A stretch of DNA of 64,000 nucleotides from Bacteroides sp. GTDB lineage: Bacteria > Bacillota > Clostridia > Oscillospirales > Acutalibacteraceae. Below the pieces are notes generated by a model. It saw only the letters and a program-made list of their open reading frames with translations, did no database searches and was not told where the DNA came from. The DNA lies in contig JAMPEQ010000013.1 of the NCBI GenBank assembly GCA_023665085.1, forward strand, positions 1 through 64,000, read 5' to 3'. Positions within the stretch are counted from its first letter, which is position 1; every line of letters begins with the position of its first letter. The position numbers were made by a program, and so were the translations under genes. Positions 17,275-27,081 of the stretch are shown here, piece after piece.

Positions 17275-17596
17275 TGGCTATTTCAAAAACCTTTTCATAG
17301 ATTTTGTTCTGCATTTCGATTACCTCATCAAAATTTATTGAGTACACAGCACCACTGTTTACCTTAACTGCAATCTGATTGATGTTGTTACCGATATGCT
17401 TTAACTGCGATACAACAGGTTTTAAATCTTCAGGTATTTTAATGACAGTATTATTCGTGCTTGCAATGATAAAATCCGTTGCATTCATTTTAGCTTTTCT
17501 TGCTTTAGCAAGTATTATCTTTTTCTCACTATCAGTCAATCTGATAGTGAGTGTCTTATCTCTTCGTCTGTTTTCTTCTATTTCTTTTACCTCCAA
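17252..17596 (-). CDS. mobC: MobC relaxosome accessory protein of element A
   Basis: 114 aa. The ribbon-helix-helix N-terminus (KTLTIRLTDSEKKIILAKA) is followed by NATDFIIAS and the MobC C-terminal signature LKHIGNNINQIAVKVNSG. It binds oriT DNA next to the relaxase cut. The start follows GGAGG (TTTGGAGGTAAAAG). Two GC-rich hairpins about 50 nt upstream are the likely oriT. Confidence 0.9.
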   Translation of the reverse strand: MEVKEIEENRRRDKTLTIRLTDSEKKIILAKARKAKMNATDFIIASTNNTVIKIPEDLKPVVSQLKHIGNNINQIAVKVNSGAVYSINFDEVIEMQNKIYEKVFEIANANSQVH

Positions 17597-17649
17597 ATTA
17601 CTAATTTTACATATTCAACTACGGAATATGTTTGAATGAGTGGGTTCGA

Positions 17650-17718
17650 GCTTCTGCCCGGTTATTGGGTGTCCGGACATCCGGACGCTCTGCATTGCCC
17701 CAGACAAAGTCTGGGTTT
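17650..17718 (-). other. Candidate oriT of element A
   Basis: Just upstream of mobC are the perfect hairpins CCCAGAC-AAA-GTCTGGG (17701-17717) and GTCCGGA-CA-TCCGGAC (17669-17684), much richer in G+C than the surroundings. The order, the AAA loop and the word CCGGACACCC on the mobC strand are shared with the site at 3067-3136. No nick site is assigned. Confidence 0.55.
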
Positions 17719-17737
17719 AATACAGAAAAACACATAA

Positions 17738-17760
17738 CTAAATCATATAAATATCACCTC
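17738..17760 (-). other. Two-codon minigene (ATG ATT TAG) with a strong ribosome site
   Basis: On the minus strand CAGGAGGTGATATTTAT precedes ATG (17744-17746), ATT, TAG. The ribosome site is nearly perfect, yet the frame encodes only Met-Ile. It could be a decayed start of a gene, or a regulatory minigene comparable to the lambda bar minigenes (Met-Ile). Confidence 0.4.
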
Positions 17761-17779
17761 CTGTTTTTATAAATTTTAA

Positions 17780-17962
17780 TTGCAAAACCGAATTGACAAA
17801 GCACTGAATTTTGGAGAAGAAGTACAGGATTTTCTTACCAAAATTTCGCCACAATCGATTTTTATTTTGACTCGGTACACGGGTGTTTACACTGAAACCA
17901 AAACTCGTTATATCGTCATACAGGGTTTTATAACTTGTTTTATTTATCTTGTTTATATATTA
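17780..17962 (-). repeat. Leader region shared with element B1 (copy in element A)
   Basis: Read on the minus strand, this non-coding stretch is homologous to the plus strand at 47957-48130. AATATATAAACAAGATAAAT and the continuing AAAACAAGTTATAAA match apart from one A; CTCAAAATAAAAATCGATTG is identical; between and after there is patchy similarity (AAGAAAATCCTG/AAGAAAATTTTG, TTCTTCTC). In both elements it precedes hairpins and a MobC/RHH gene. Confidence 0.75.
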
Positions 17963-18111
17963 CCGTTCACTGTATAACCACCTCGGTCACATACAAAACC
18001 TTTCAGAATGTAATTATCCTATCCCGGAATTTTACCGCAATGTATCTTCGCTCACATTTAGGTCATCGCAAATCATATACCATTCTCTCTATTCAATTTT
18101 CAAGGTTTATA

Positions 18112-18207
18112 TTGTTAGAAATTACTTTCTGTGTTATAGTCTAATAAAAAGATTGATAAAAAACAAAGGACGGATGTAACTTGAGTTTTTTCACAAAGTT
18201 ACATCCG
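18112..18207 (+). promoter_or_regulatory. Promoter and 5' hairpin of the DUF6076-like gene
   Basis: TTGTTA (18112-18117), a 17-nt spacer and TATAGT (18135-18140) make a good sigma-A-type promoter. The transcript then forms a perfect hairpin CGGATGTAACTT / AAGTTACATCCG (18171-18207) ending directly at the ribosome site GAGAGG. Confidence 0.65.
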
Positions 18208-18218
18208 AGAGGTTTTGT

Positions 18219-19236
18219 ATGATTACTGATGCTGTGTTAGTACATTTGAAGAATGGTAAGCAAGGTATTGCTGAATATATGGTGATTAATAATGATAATA
18301 TTCACCCTCCAATTAATATTAATGATGAACTGATAAAGTTTGCTGATTATGATTTTTATAAATTATGTTGGTGCTATTGAAAAGATACTTGAAAATTTGA
18401 AAGGCAGCAATAAAAGTATTTATGAAATTACAGATGCAAAAATTCTTCAGTTTAGAGAATATATAAACAAGTTTCTAAATTCAATGATGACAGTTAATCC
18501 TTTATGGGCCGTTTTGATTTATTCAGATATGAAATTCAATTTCAATTTTTATGACAATACTATTATCGGAATTTTAAGAAGATGTATAGATCAGTATAAT
18601 TCACTTGCAGAAGTAGTCACAATGCAAATTGTACTTAATAATATTTTTAATACAATTGGTGATGACAACAATAATCAATCTGCTCGCTTGGGTTATTTTG
18701 AAAAGGAATTTAATAAGAACTTTGATAACTTTAACAAGGTTAGTTTTACCTCAAAAAGATTTGATGAATATATGTTTAATCCGAATTCAAAAACAATAGG
18801 TGAAATGAGCGAATACTATATATGCACATCTGTTACAGAATTTTATTCTTCCTTGCTGTATTTACATTTTCAAAGTAATAAACGAATTAATGTTTGTAAA
18901 TTATGTGGCAAACTTTTTACACCTAAAACAGCAAAAGCAACATCATATTGTTATGGCTCTTATAACGGACAAAAATGTCAGGATTTAGGTCCTCATATTG
19001 CAAACAGAGAACAACAGAAAAAAGATGAAGTATTAGCAGAATTTGAAAAGGTTAGAAGAAAATTATATTTGGAATTTTATATTGAACCTGATGCGTATTG
19101 GAACGAGGTAGCACCGATTATTCCAAATAAAAGATATATGGAGTTTATGGAGAACAAGAAAAGACTCCTTGCTGATTATCGTATGAACAAAATCAGCAAG
19201 GAGCAGGTTATGAAATTTTTAGAACAGTATAAATAG
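18219..19236 (+). pseudogene. DUF6076-like zinc-motif protein, split by a one-base frameshift
   Basis: The ATG at 18219 with GAGAGG begins a 53-codon frame that stops at 18380; a second frame carries the remaining ~290 residues. Removing one T from the T5 run near 18352-18356 joins them smoothly (FADYDF-INYVGAIEKILEN). The C-terminal part has VCKLCGKLFTPKTAKATSYC and CQDLG, a Cys-rich motif like that of DUF6076 proteins of Clostridia elements. Function unknown. It could be a real mutation, phase variation or a sequencing error. Confidence 0.7.
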
Positions 19237-19614
19237 TTTTTTGATACAATAGTAAGATTACACCTATCGCCTTGATAATAAATCTTAATAAATATTTATT
19301 GAAAAACTGTAGAAATATAGTTCACCGCCCTAATAAAATTTTATTAGCCAATCAGAAAACATCGAAGAACAAATTAAACGCTATGGTGGACCTGTGTACT
19401 TGCTTAGTTTAAAGAGTTTTTGGAAATAATCGTAAAATATCACTACAGTTTTTTTGAATCGACGATATAAGGATAAATCTTGTCACTCACTATCAATAAA
19501 ACCAACATATATTCAAAGTAAGCATGCTGGTACAATGGATGAAATCATAATCAACTGCTAAAATGATAACAAGCAATAGAGTCAATCTCTCGTGCCTGTT
19601 TTTTATGCATATTA
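19237..19614. other. Gene-free stretch with a possible gene remnant
   Basis: No full gene. A short plus-strand frame around 19345-19428 (IEEQIKRYGGPVYLLSLKSF, then WK and a stop) reads like the end of a protein, but I cannot assign it and it has no start or ribosome site. Otherwise AT-rich DNA. Confidence 0.4.
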
Positions 19615-20489
19615 TCAGAGCATTTGTAACTCTACTATAGAACAGGGAGTTACAACATATCCTGTATGTTCATAATACATATTTTTTCCACAACAATGCC
19701 TGAATTTTTTGCCACTTCCACATGGACAAGGCTGTTTTCTCCCGACTATTTCAATATCTTTTCGTATCCGTTTTTCTTTGAATTCTTTTATTATAATCTT
19801 CTGCAAATATGGTTGCTTAAGTTCTAAATACTGAGCCAACATAATGAATTTTTCTTTTTCAGATCTGGTATCATCTGCTATTTCCAGAATGCAACGTTTA
19901 TCTTCGGGATGCGATACAATACAAACCGCTTGAATAACATCTATCTTATCAATACACTCAATTGCTGGTTCACCCCAATAAAGTTCTCCCTTTATATGTG
20001 GACATTCTAAACTTTGCATAGATTTGCCGCATATACTGAAATGAGATTTTGAAATAACATATTCGCTGCTAGTAAAAATAGTGTATGGGTACAGTTCTTC
20101 ATATTGAACCAAGAGATCATAGAGTCATTTAGTTCCAGTCTATTATCAATTTCAGTAAAACGACCTATATATTTTATCGCATCAAGGCAATCTTGGAGCT
20201 TATTCCAAGATTCTTTGTATTGACCATTTTCAAGCATTTCAAAATATCGAAGCAGATTGCAAAACAACTTAAAATAATCCTTAAAAATAAATTGCGAATT
20301 AGCAAGCTGTTCATCGTTTCTTTGAATTGCAATTTCTTTTATTTCCGAAAAAAGATTAGCACATAGTTCAAAATCTTCTGTAGGATTATTCCAATTATTT
20401 TCTAACAATTTATGTTTGGTTTTGTTGAGATGGTTACATACTGTATCGATTTGACTTATATCTTTGTTTTGAAGAAAACATTTAAGCAT
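19615..20489 (-). pseudogene. SEC-C motif protein, split by a frameshift
   Basis: Two overlapping minus-strand frames (20489-20007 and 20112-19615) appear to be one gene. The first ends correctly around RLELND, and the other frame continues as LYDLLVQYEELYPYTIF; a one-base loss near 20125 explains the break. The end carries the zinc-binding SEC-C motif QPCPCGSGKKFRHCCG, which occurs in SecA and in many accessory and defence-linked proteins. It is the last gene of the restriction-like operon. Confidence 0.7.
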
Positions 20490-20498
20490 ATACTTCCC

Positions 20499-20987
20499 TC
20501 ACATTTTATTTAGGTCGATCTTTTCAAATGATTCCTTAAATGTTTTAGCGTCACCAGAATAATGAAGAGTTTTTTCTTCGTCTTCTAGCTTCACAATAAA
20601 AGTAACATCTACTTTTGCTTCTTCTTTTTCACGACCTTTAAGCTTATCTTTTATGTAGTCCGAGACAAGATTAATGGCAATGGGCAATAAGATGTTTCCT
20701 GCAACCCAAATAATAGGCATCCAAATATCAAAGGAATGTAAAGAGCGTATTTGAATATCAGAATCTGCAAGTAGATTAATGATGTTTTCGGGATTATTTT
20801 GGCGACAGAATTTCACAAAACTGATTGACTCTTGTGCAAAATAATACTCGTTTTCTTTATATTCTGAAGGCACAACTAAAAAATCTGTAGTTTCAAATTT
20901 TTTTCGAGTATTTTCTGAAATGGAATTTGCATTAAAGTATGCATTAAAATCGGTTGTTGAGCTTAAAATTTTAACATCGTTATTCAT
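20499..20987 (-). CDS. Uncharacterised protein with one hydrophobic segment
   Basis: 162 aa from ATG 20987 (GGAAAG ahead; a longer frame runs into the helicase gene). It has MNNDVKILSSTTDFNAYF, then a hydrophobic stretch IWMPIIWVAGNILLPIAINL near residue 95-115, then a charged C-terminal part. The single helix may anchor it to the membrane. It lies 16 nt after the helicase and before the SEC-C gene, so it is a part of the same operon. No family recognised. Confidence 0.65.
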   Translation of the reverse strand: MNNDVKILSSTTDFNAYFNANSISENTRKKFETTDFLVVPSEYKENEYYFAQESISFVKFCRQNNPENIINLLADSDIQIRSLHSFDIWMPIIWVAGNILLPIAINLVSDYIKDKLKGREKEEAKVDVTFIVKLEDEEKTLHYSGDAKTFKESFEKIDLNKM

Positions 20988-21003
20988 AGTCTTTCCTTTC
21001 GCA

Positions 21004-23715
21004 TTACAAGTTCTGCATAGCAGCAAGCAAAGCAGCATCTTTTTTATAGTTTCTCAAGGATAACCCTTCAAGAATCTTTTTCTCTGTTTCTGGAGTCCAA
21101 TAAATTTTTAAATCTTCTTTTGCACGAGTGATGGCGGTGTAAAAGATATTGTGGGTAATGAACTCTTCAACTTCGTTTGTAATAACAATCTTGACTGATT
21201 TATATTCCAAGCCCTGTGCTTTGTGAATTGATACTGCATAAGCTACTTGGAAAGGAACAATGGCATCTGAAGTGTCATCGTCATCATCGGTGCTACAATG
21301 CTTGTCCACCCAAAAACTGATAATAGAATTACCTTTATCTGATGTGCCAACCAAGGTGAAATCATAATCTTCTGCTTCCCAGTCAGTAATGGCAATATCC
21401 AGTTCCACATCAAAACGGATTTTATCTTCAGTTGGCTCAATACCTTTTATGCGGCCCTTCATATTGTTGTAGATTAAAGGAGCAAATCTATCCGATTCGT
21501 TAAACAGAACAGGATCTCCAATTTTATAGGTGTTGATTCCCCAAATGATTTCAGGCTTTGGATTGCTGCTCTGCAAGAATCTATTGATATTGTTTATGCC
21601 GTAAAGGCCATCATAATTTAAGCACAATATGATTTCATCTTCTTCTGAGTGCTCAAAAATCGATTCGTCCAATCTAACGGTATATTTACCCTTTACCATT
21701 GGTTCAAGGATATCATCTTGAAGCTTTCTGACTCTATCCCAAATGGTGAGTAATCTTTCATTTGTACTACGATAAGGTTTTGATAATTCAGAAACCGATG
21801 TTTCTGGTACGAAGGTACGTGCAATACTAAACCAATTTCCAAACAATATTGCTTCAATCTGGAATACATCTCCAACTAACACAAGTAGTTTAAAAGTAGC
21901 CTTCTCCAGAATGTCTCGCATATCTTTATTGCTTACCGTACTACATTCATCGATAAACAAGATATCACATTCTGCATCAGTGTTATAATCGGATAAAAAT
22001 TTTGCAATGGTTTTGAAATCACAATTACCCGCATTTACTTTTCGACGCATATTATCTACAGCTGGATTTGTGTTAGCTAAGTACAGTTTTTCACGATCGT
22101 TATATAGATTCGAAATGTGGTTAATAAGAGTTGATTTTCCAGTTCCCGCCGAACCATAAATAAGAGCGACATGAGAATCAGAAAATACTACTTTAAGAGC
22201 GTCGAGCTTTTCTTTACTGTCAATTCTATAAGAAGGATTTTTAGAAAGCCACGATTCCACAAAATCACTATAACCGGACATTCCGGTTGAAGATAACTCT
22301 TTTAGTTTCTTAATAATTTTCGTGGTATCGTCGACATATCCTTTCATATACAGATGGTCTTTGTATATTCTAAGATATCGTTCAGCATGTTTTTTTGCAT
22401 ACACAAGAGAGTTGTATTTTCTAATTAGGCTGTTGATATCCTCAAACCGTTCCAAATCACTTAAAGGAGTAAACAGAATACCACCTTGTTCAGTATTGTT
22501 CTGTATTGTGCGAGCCAGGAATTCATGTTCTCTATTGCTTGAATTGATACATTCAAATAAATCATAAATTCTGGGATTGTGTTTAATCAAAGATGTTGCA
22601 TAGGGCATTTGATCAAACGGAATACACCCCCAGTGCAGATGCAAATCAGATAACCTTTCACAAGTCTCCCTGCTATATTGACATCTCATAACCTTATTGT
22701 TCATTTTGTGGAGAAAGTAACGGATAATATTGCTTCCGGACGCTTTATCCTTTATAAGGTCACGAGATTTGTCAAGTAGGTCAAAGACGCGAGTTACTTT
22801 TGCTTCTTTAGTACACTTAGCTTTTGCCCAAGAATAATATGAATCTGATGAAGTAACTAAATCAACAAGACTTATTCGAGTGTCTGTAAGGAATTTCATT
22901 AGATCACGGAACTCATTATTGCCGGCACTAATTTGAGTATGGCTGCCAAAAAAATCAGCAAATCGATTGATCTCACATGGTCTTATAGAGACTTCCCAAC
23001 TATCAATGATTTGAATAGGCATAACTTTACCAAGCACACCGATCACATCATTGTGTATGGATAATTTGACTGCATAATTGTCAGAAAAATCAAGAGAGGT
23101 AAATGCAATTACTCTATCAAATTTACTGGCTTTATCATTGGCTACTGTAAATGTTACTTCGTAAAAAATATGGTGTTTTACGAAAAAAGGTTTGATTTTT
23201 TGTATGTATGCACGATCATTATAGGGGTTTCGAACTGCGTAACGGCTTGGCTTGACAATGCGAACGGCAATTTGCTTGTAATACTCCATCAAGTTATCGT
23301 CCAAATTTAATGGAAAATCATCAATATTCTCAAGAACATCCATGTTATATTTGTCTTTGAGGAACACCTTGATTTTAAGAAGATACTCATAATACTTAAG
23401 CATCAATCTTTCGGATCCGCCCTCATCAAATGTATAGTGAGATACCGACTTTTGAAGAAGATTATGGAATTTGCTTAAGAATCGCAGTTCTCCTTTGGTT
23501 TTTACAAATTCCCAAGCAGCTTTTTTATCCTGATAATCATTAGGATCAGTATCAACACCATTTGAGTAAACCTTTTGGACGATATACTCAACAAAATTTC
23601 TAAGCTGAGCCAAAATGTTCTGCGATAATAAACCTCGCTCGGAGGCATCAAATACAGAAATGTTTCGACATATTGCTTTGTTTGTATCCAAAATTGCACC
23701 ATCTACTTTTAGCAT
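21004..23715 (-). CDS. RecD/PIF1-like superfamily 1 helicase
   Basis: 903 aa from ATG 23715 (GGAGGCAATCAA ahead). The C-terminal half holds the helicase: Walker A YGSAGTGKSTLINHI near residue 522, Walker B DILFIDECSTVSN near residue 585, GDVFQIEAI (motif III), and AVSIHKAQGLEYKSV plus YTAITRAKEDL (motifs V-VI). The first ~500 residues are an unrecognised domain, perhaps for DNA or partner binding. It sits in an operon with methylase and specificity genes, so it may supply the motor that a normal HsdR would provide. Confidence 0.85.
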   Translation of the reverse strand: MLKVDGAILDTNKAICRNISVFDASERGLLSQNILAQLRNFVEYIVQKVYSNGVDTDPNDYQDKKAAWEFVKTKGELRFLSKFHNLLQKSVSHYTFDEGGSERLMLKYYEYLLKIKVFLKDKYNMDVLENIDDFPLNLDDNLMEYYKQIAVRIVKPSRYAVRNPYNDRAYIQKIKPFFVKHHIFYEVTFTVANDKASKFDRVIAFTSLDFSDNYAVKLSIHNDVIGVLGKVMPIQIIDSWEVSIRPCEINRFADFFGSHTQISAGNNEFRDLMKFLTDTRISLVDLVTSSDSYYSWAKAKCTKEAKVTRVFDLLDKSRDLIKDKASGSNIIRYFLHKMNNKVMRCQYSRETCERLSDLHLHWGCIPFDQMPYATSLIKHNPRIYDLFECINSSNREHEFLARTIQNNTEQGGILFTPLSDLERFEDINSLIRKYNSLVYAKKHAERYLRIYKDHLYMKGYVDDTTKIIKKLKELSSTGMSGYSDFVESWLSKNPSYRIDSKEKLDALKVVFSDSHVALIYGSAGTGKSTLINHISNLYNDREKLYLANTNPAVDNMRRKVNAGNCDFKTIAKFLSDYNTDAECDILFIDECSTVSNKDMRDILEKATFKLLVLVGDVFQIEAILFGNWFSIARTFVPETSVSELSKPYRSTNERLLTIWDRVRKLQDDILEPMVKGKYTVRLDESIFEHSEEDEIILCLNYDGLYGINNINRFLQSSNPKPEIIWGINTYKIGDPVLFNESDRFAPLIYNNMKGRIKGIEPTEDKIRFDVELDIAITDWEAEDYDFTLVGTSDKGNSIISFWVDKHCSTDDDDDTSDAIVPFQVAYAVSIHKAQGLEYKSVKIVITNEVEEFITHNIFYTAITRAKEDLKIYWTPETEKKILEGLSLRNYKKDAALLAAMQNL

Positions 23716-23783
23716 TTGATTGCCTCCTTTTATCGATATTAAGGTTGTTTTGCCTAACGCCACTGCCGTGCCGGTTTGTTTAC

Positions 23784-25184
23784 CTAAATAGAAAAATAAA
23801 CATCGAGAATTTTATCGGTTTCTTTTAAAATTCGTTTCCGCTGGCTTTTCAGACAGAAAGCCTCTTTGACCAATTGTGTAATTTGATTAATAATTTCTTG
23901 CTCCATAAGAGGTATTTCAATATCTTTTAATCTTTCTACTCTAAGATGTGGAATAGTCGATGCTACTACCGTGCGACGAACAGCTGCATATCTTCCAATC
24001 TCAGGAATAGAAAGAGCTGTAAATAGATATTCTTGTGTAAATCCCTTTTTTTGCGCTTTGGGATTTAAACGAAGTCTTACAATTCCAGATGAAAAAATTA
24101 CGTTATCGGAATCAGTGATCATACCAACACAAGCGATTTTTCCATCTTTGGTAAAAATAACATCACCAGCCCTCACATCTTGTTTAACTCCATCTGTAGC
24201 ATATGGGGGAATATAATAATCAGGATAAATGTCGACTTCGTTATTTACAATGTCAGATGTTCTTATAAAGGGTTTATCTTCTGCGCTTCTCTCAATAAAT
24301 TCTTTATAATTCTCGCTTCCGACTTCGTCTCCGTGACACACATCCACTAACTCTCTTAATGTTTTAACTCCATTATGTTTTTCAAGAGCTTTAGCCATTT
24401 TTACATATAATTTATTGTAATAACTTGTTGACCAAATATTACTATCATCAAGCTGAGAAAACTTAACAGAAAAGTAGAAGTCTCTTGTAACAGAAGATAC
24501 GTCAAAATTTAGCCCTTTGTAAAATAGCTCCTGAGCTTCCTTGATGAGTTGTTGAGCTTTAATCTCACACTCAATAGCTTCTTGTTCTTTTACTGTAATT
24601 GTAGCAATTGTTTTTTCGTCTACCACTGGCACATCAAAATCTCGAAGATTTTTTAGGGAGAGTAATTGCTGAATATTGCCTGTTATCAAACTAAAAATTT
24701 GCCATTTACCATATTTTGAACGAAAGAATGAAGTTAGATATTCCGGCGTTATTGGTGCATCTTTTTTTAGCGCTATATTTGCAATATGTCTCGGTATACC
24801 TGCTATTCCTACATATTCATTGCGATAAACTGCAGACTTACCAACTGTTCCATAAATTGCAATAAGAACATCATTTTGTTTGATGTGGCATCTAGTAAAC
24901 ACATCATAATCAAAAGGATAGATGTATGAGTCATCAGAGATAGGATCAAAATTAATGACACCTTCCTTGATGTTTCGGCCATATAGATATCTTATACCCG
25001 AAGTACTATTTCTTGGAATTGCGGAGTGTTCACCATCTGAAATGGTACTATGCTTACCGAGTTTTATATAGTTAATGCCTTTGTCAATATTTTGACTTTT
25101 AACTACTTGCGTATAGTAATAGAAATTGGGTACAAGACGATCATCAAATTTCAACGAACTAGATGATACAGAAAACACTTGCAT
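23784..25184 (-). CDS. hsdS: Type I restriction-modification specificity subunit (HsdS-like)
   Basis: 466 aa with two target-recognition halves, each ending in a helix. The first has KQNDVLIAIYGTVGKSAVYR and ITGNIQQLLSLKNLRDFDVP; the second has RAGDVIFTKDGKIACVG and RRTVVASTIPHLRVERLKDI. These are classic HsdS patterns that read the two halves of a split DNA target. ATG 25184 follows GGAGGAG and overlaps the end region of the methylase gene by only a few bases, so translation is coupled. Confidence 0.9.
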   Translation of the reverse strand: MQVFSVSSSSLKFDDRLVPNFYYYTQVVKSQNIDKGINYIKLGKHSTISDGEHSAIPRNSTSGIRYLYGRNIKEGVINFDPISDDSYIYPFDYDVFTRCHIKQNDVLIAIYGTVGKSAVYRNEYVGIAGIPRHIANIALKKDAPITPEYLTSFFRSKYGKWQIFSLITGNIQQLLSLKNLRDFDVPVVDEKTIATITVKEQEAIECEIKAQQLIKEAQELFYKGLNFDVSSVTRDFYFSVKFSQLDDSNIWSTSYYNKLYVKMAKALEKHNGVKTLRELVDVCHGDEVGSENYKEFIERSAEDKPFIRTSDIVNNEVDIYPDYYIPPYATDGVKQDVRAGDVIFTKDGKIACVGMITDSDNVIFSSGIVRLRLNPKAQKKGFTQEYLFTALSIPEIGRYAAVRRTVVASTIPHLRVERLKDIEIPLMEQEIINQITQLVKEAFCLKSQRKRILKETDKILDVYFSI

Positions 25185-25188
25185 TCTT

Positions 25189-26961
25189 TTACTCCTCCGG
25201 TGATATTAAACCTTGCTTTATGGCCCACTTTTTATATTCAGCAGCCACTAATTGAATTTCATCACTTTCAGTTTCGTTTCCTCTGCGATCATGACCACAT
25301 GTACTTGCAATAGCCATAAATATATCATAATCTTCAGGGATTTTTTCTTTCGGAAGCTTTTGAAATACCAAAATACTTGTCTTTGTTGATGTATTCGGCT
25401 GGAAAGTTTCTACTGGGATATCAATAATGGCTAAAATTCTGCCGTGCTCCTTGAGCCAATGACGTATATAGCCAAAAGTATCATTTCCGAAAACGCCATC
25501 GGGAAGAACGATAGCCATTCTGCCGTAGTCAGCTAAAAGTTGAACATCTCTTTCGATAAAAAGAACTTGCGGAGATTCTTTTTCTTTGAGCTTTCCTTGC
25601 TCCCAGACTCCGGATTTATTCTTTTGCCACTTATACGCTAAATCGTACTGCTTAAGCTTATCTTCTCCTCTTACTGGGATTTTAGAGCCAAAAGGAGGGT
25701 TGGTTAGCAATACGCTGAATTTTCCTTTGCCAATTTTAATTTTTGTTTTATCTTGCCAGTTTGAAGGCATGTCCAAACTATCTTCGCAGAAAATACCGCT
25801 TTTTCCATCACCAAGAATAGCCATATATGCTTTAGCAACTTTTGATAAAAAGTAGTCTTTATCAATACCACACAGTTTATTGAGGGCAACCTCCATTTTT
25901 TCTTCTTTCAAGTTTGCAGCATTCCAATGATATCGCTCACCTTCTGAATCAAGCTTCTTCCAAATATAACGCAGGGTTTCAACCAAAAAACCACCACTAC
26001 CACAAGAAGGATCTATAATGTAATCTTCATCGCTAGGATCAAGAATATCAACCATCATTCTTACTACATTTCTCGGAGTGAAAAATTGTCCTTGGCCACC
26101 TTTTAAAGCATGGTCAATAAATGTTTCGAATGCGTCAGCAACACTATCTCTTTCTGCTTCAATAAGACAGAAGTTTTGAAGTTCACCAACCACATAAACG
26201 ATAGAATCGGCATCAAGAGAAATGTTATCCTCTTTGTCAAGAACCTCTTTATATTTTCTCTTAACCTTATCAAATAAATCGAGCAGGCGCTTCTTTACAT
26301 CTGCTGGCGCTTCATTAACACCAGCACGAAAAGATACAATATCCTCGGGCTCAGTAAAACGCTCGTCATAAATCTTACAGAAAATGATATTTATTAATTG
26401 TTGAGCTAACACCTCGTCACGAGTTGCACCAACGGTATTAGCTGCCAAATGATTTCTAATAGCTTTGAATGTAGATTTTAAATTATGTGTGGGTTTGAGG
26501 TCACATCTTCTAAATTTTCCGATGTCCTCAAGACGCTGTCCGTATTTAGGAATGTTGGGAATCTCTTCAAATTTAACCTGACCATCCGCTTCATATTTTC
26601 TCAAAAAGAAGCGTTCTTCGCCATTGTACCAAACACCGAGTTGAGCTTTGCAAAAGCGCAAGTAATCCTCAAGTTGGCTGCGCCCGTCTTTTCGAGTTTT
26701 CTTTTTACATTCCACAACAATGTATATATCATCGTCGCTTTTTTGAGTGGCGGAGAATACAGCAATATCTACAGGGTATTCCTTTTTGGTATCGCTGGGA
26801 CGTACCTTGACTCGATATTGCGGATGTGTGGTTATCAGCTCTTTGGGGTAACCATAATCCTCTATAAGCATTTTTGCAAACGGCTGAACAGCCTGCATTT
26901 CTTCGGGTTTTGCTCTTACTTCAGCTCCAGTAATATAATCAATCAAATATCCGTCTTTCAT
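25189..26961 (-). CDS. N6-adenine DNA methylase with fused nuclease-like N-terminal domain
   Basis: 590 aa. Residues 1-130 look like the HsdR N-terminal nuclease domain: PVDIAVF then DIYIVVECKKK near residue 83, a PD-(D/E)xK-type D...ExK signature. Residues about 180-580 are an HsdM-type methylase: GQFFTPRNVVRMMVDI, DPSCGSGGFL (motif I, near residue 315) and TNPPFGSK (motif IV, near residue 420). It should methylate adenines at sites chosen by HsdS, and possibly cut. ATG follows AAGGAGATATCATT. No separate HsdR is nearby. Confidence 0.88.
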   Translation of the reverse strand: MKDGYLIDYITGAEVRAKPEEMQAVQPFAKMLIEDYGYPKELITTHPQYRVKVRPSDTKKEYPVDIAVFSATQKSDDDIYIVVECKKKTRKDGRSQLEDYLRFCKAQLGVWYNGEERFFLRKYEADGQVKFEEIPNIPKYGQRLEDIGKFRRCDLKPTHNLKSTFKAIRNHLAANTVGATRDEVLAQQLINIIFCKIYDERFTEPEDIVSFRAGVNEAPADVKKRLLDLFDKVKRKYKEVLDKEDNISLDADSIVYVVGELQNFCLIEAERDSVADAFETFIDHALKGGQGQFFTPRNVVRMMVDILDPSDEDYIIDPSCGSGGFLVETLRYIWKKLDSEGERYHWNAANLKEEKMEVALNKLCGIDKDYFLSKVAKAYMAILGDGKSGIFCEDSLDMPSNWQDKTKIKIGKGKFSVLLTNPPFGSKIPVRGEDKLKQYDLAYKWQKNKSGVWEQGKLKEKESPQVLFIERDVQLLADYGRMAIVLPDGVFGNDTFGYIRHWLKEHGRILAIIDIPVETFQPNTSTKTSILVFQKLPKEKIPEDYDIFMAIASTCGHDRRGNETESDEIQLVAAEYKKWAIKQGLISPEE

Positions 26962-27081
26962 AATGATATCTCCTTAATTCTTGATTTGTTGTCTCCCCAA
27001 ATATCTACGGATTTCGCACTAACAATTTCAATGAACTGTGGCTTGAGGAAAAGATATATGTGGGATAGTAGTTCAATAAAA

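Noticed and set aside
17780-18179. Three short plus-strand frames in the leader of element A
   Set aside because: The region is conserved with 47957-48130 at DNA level without any common frame, so it is treated as non-coding.
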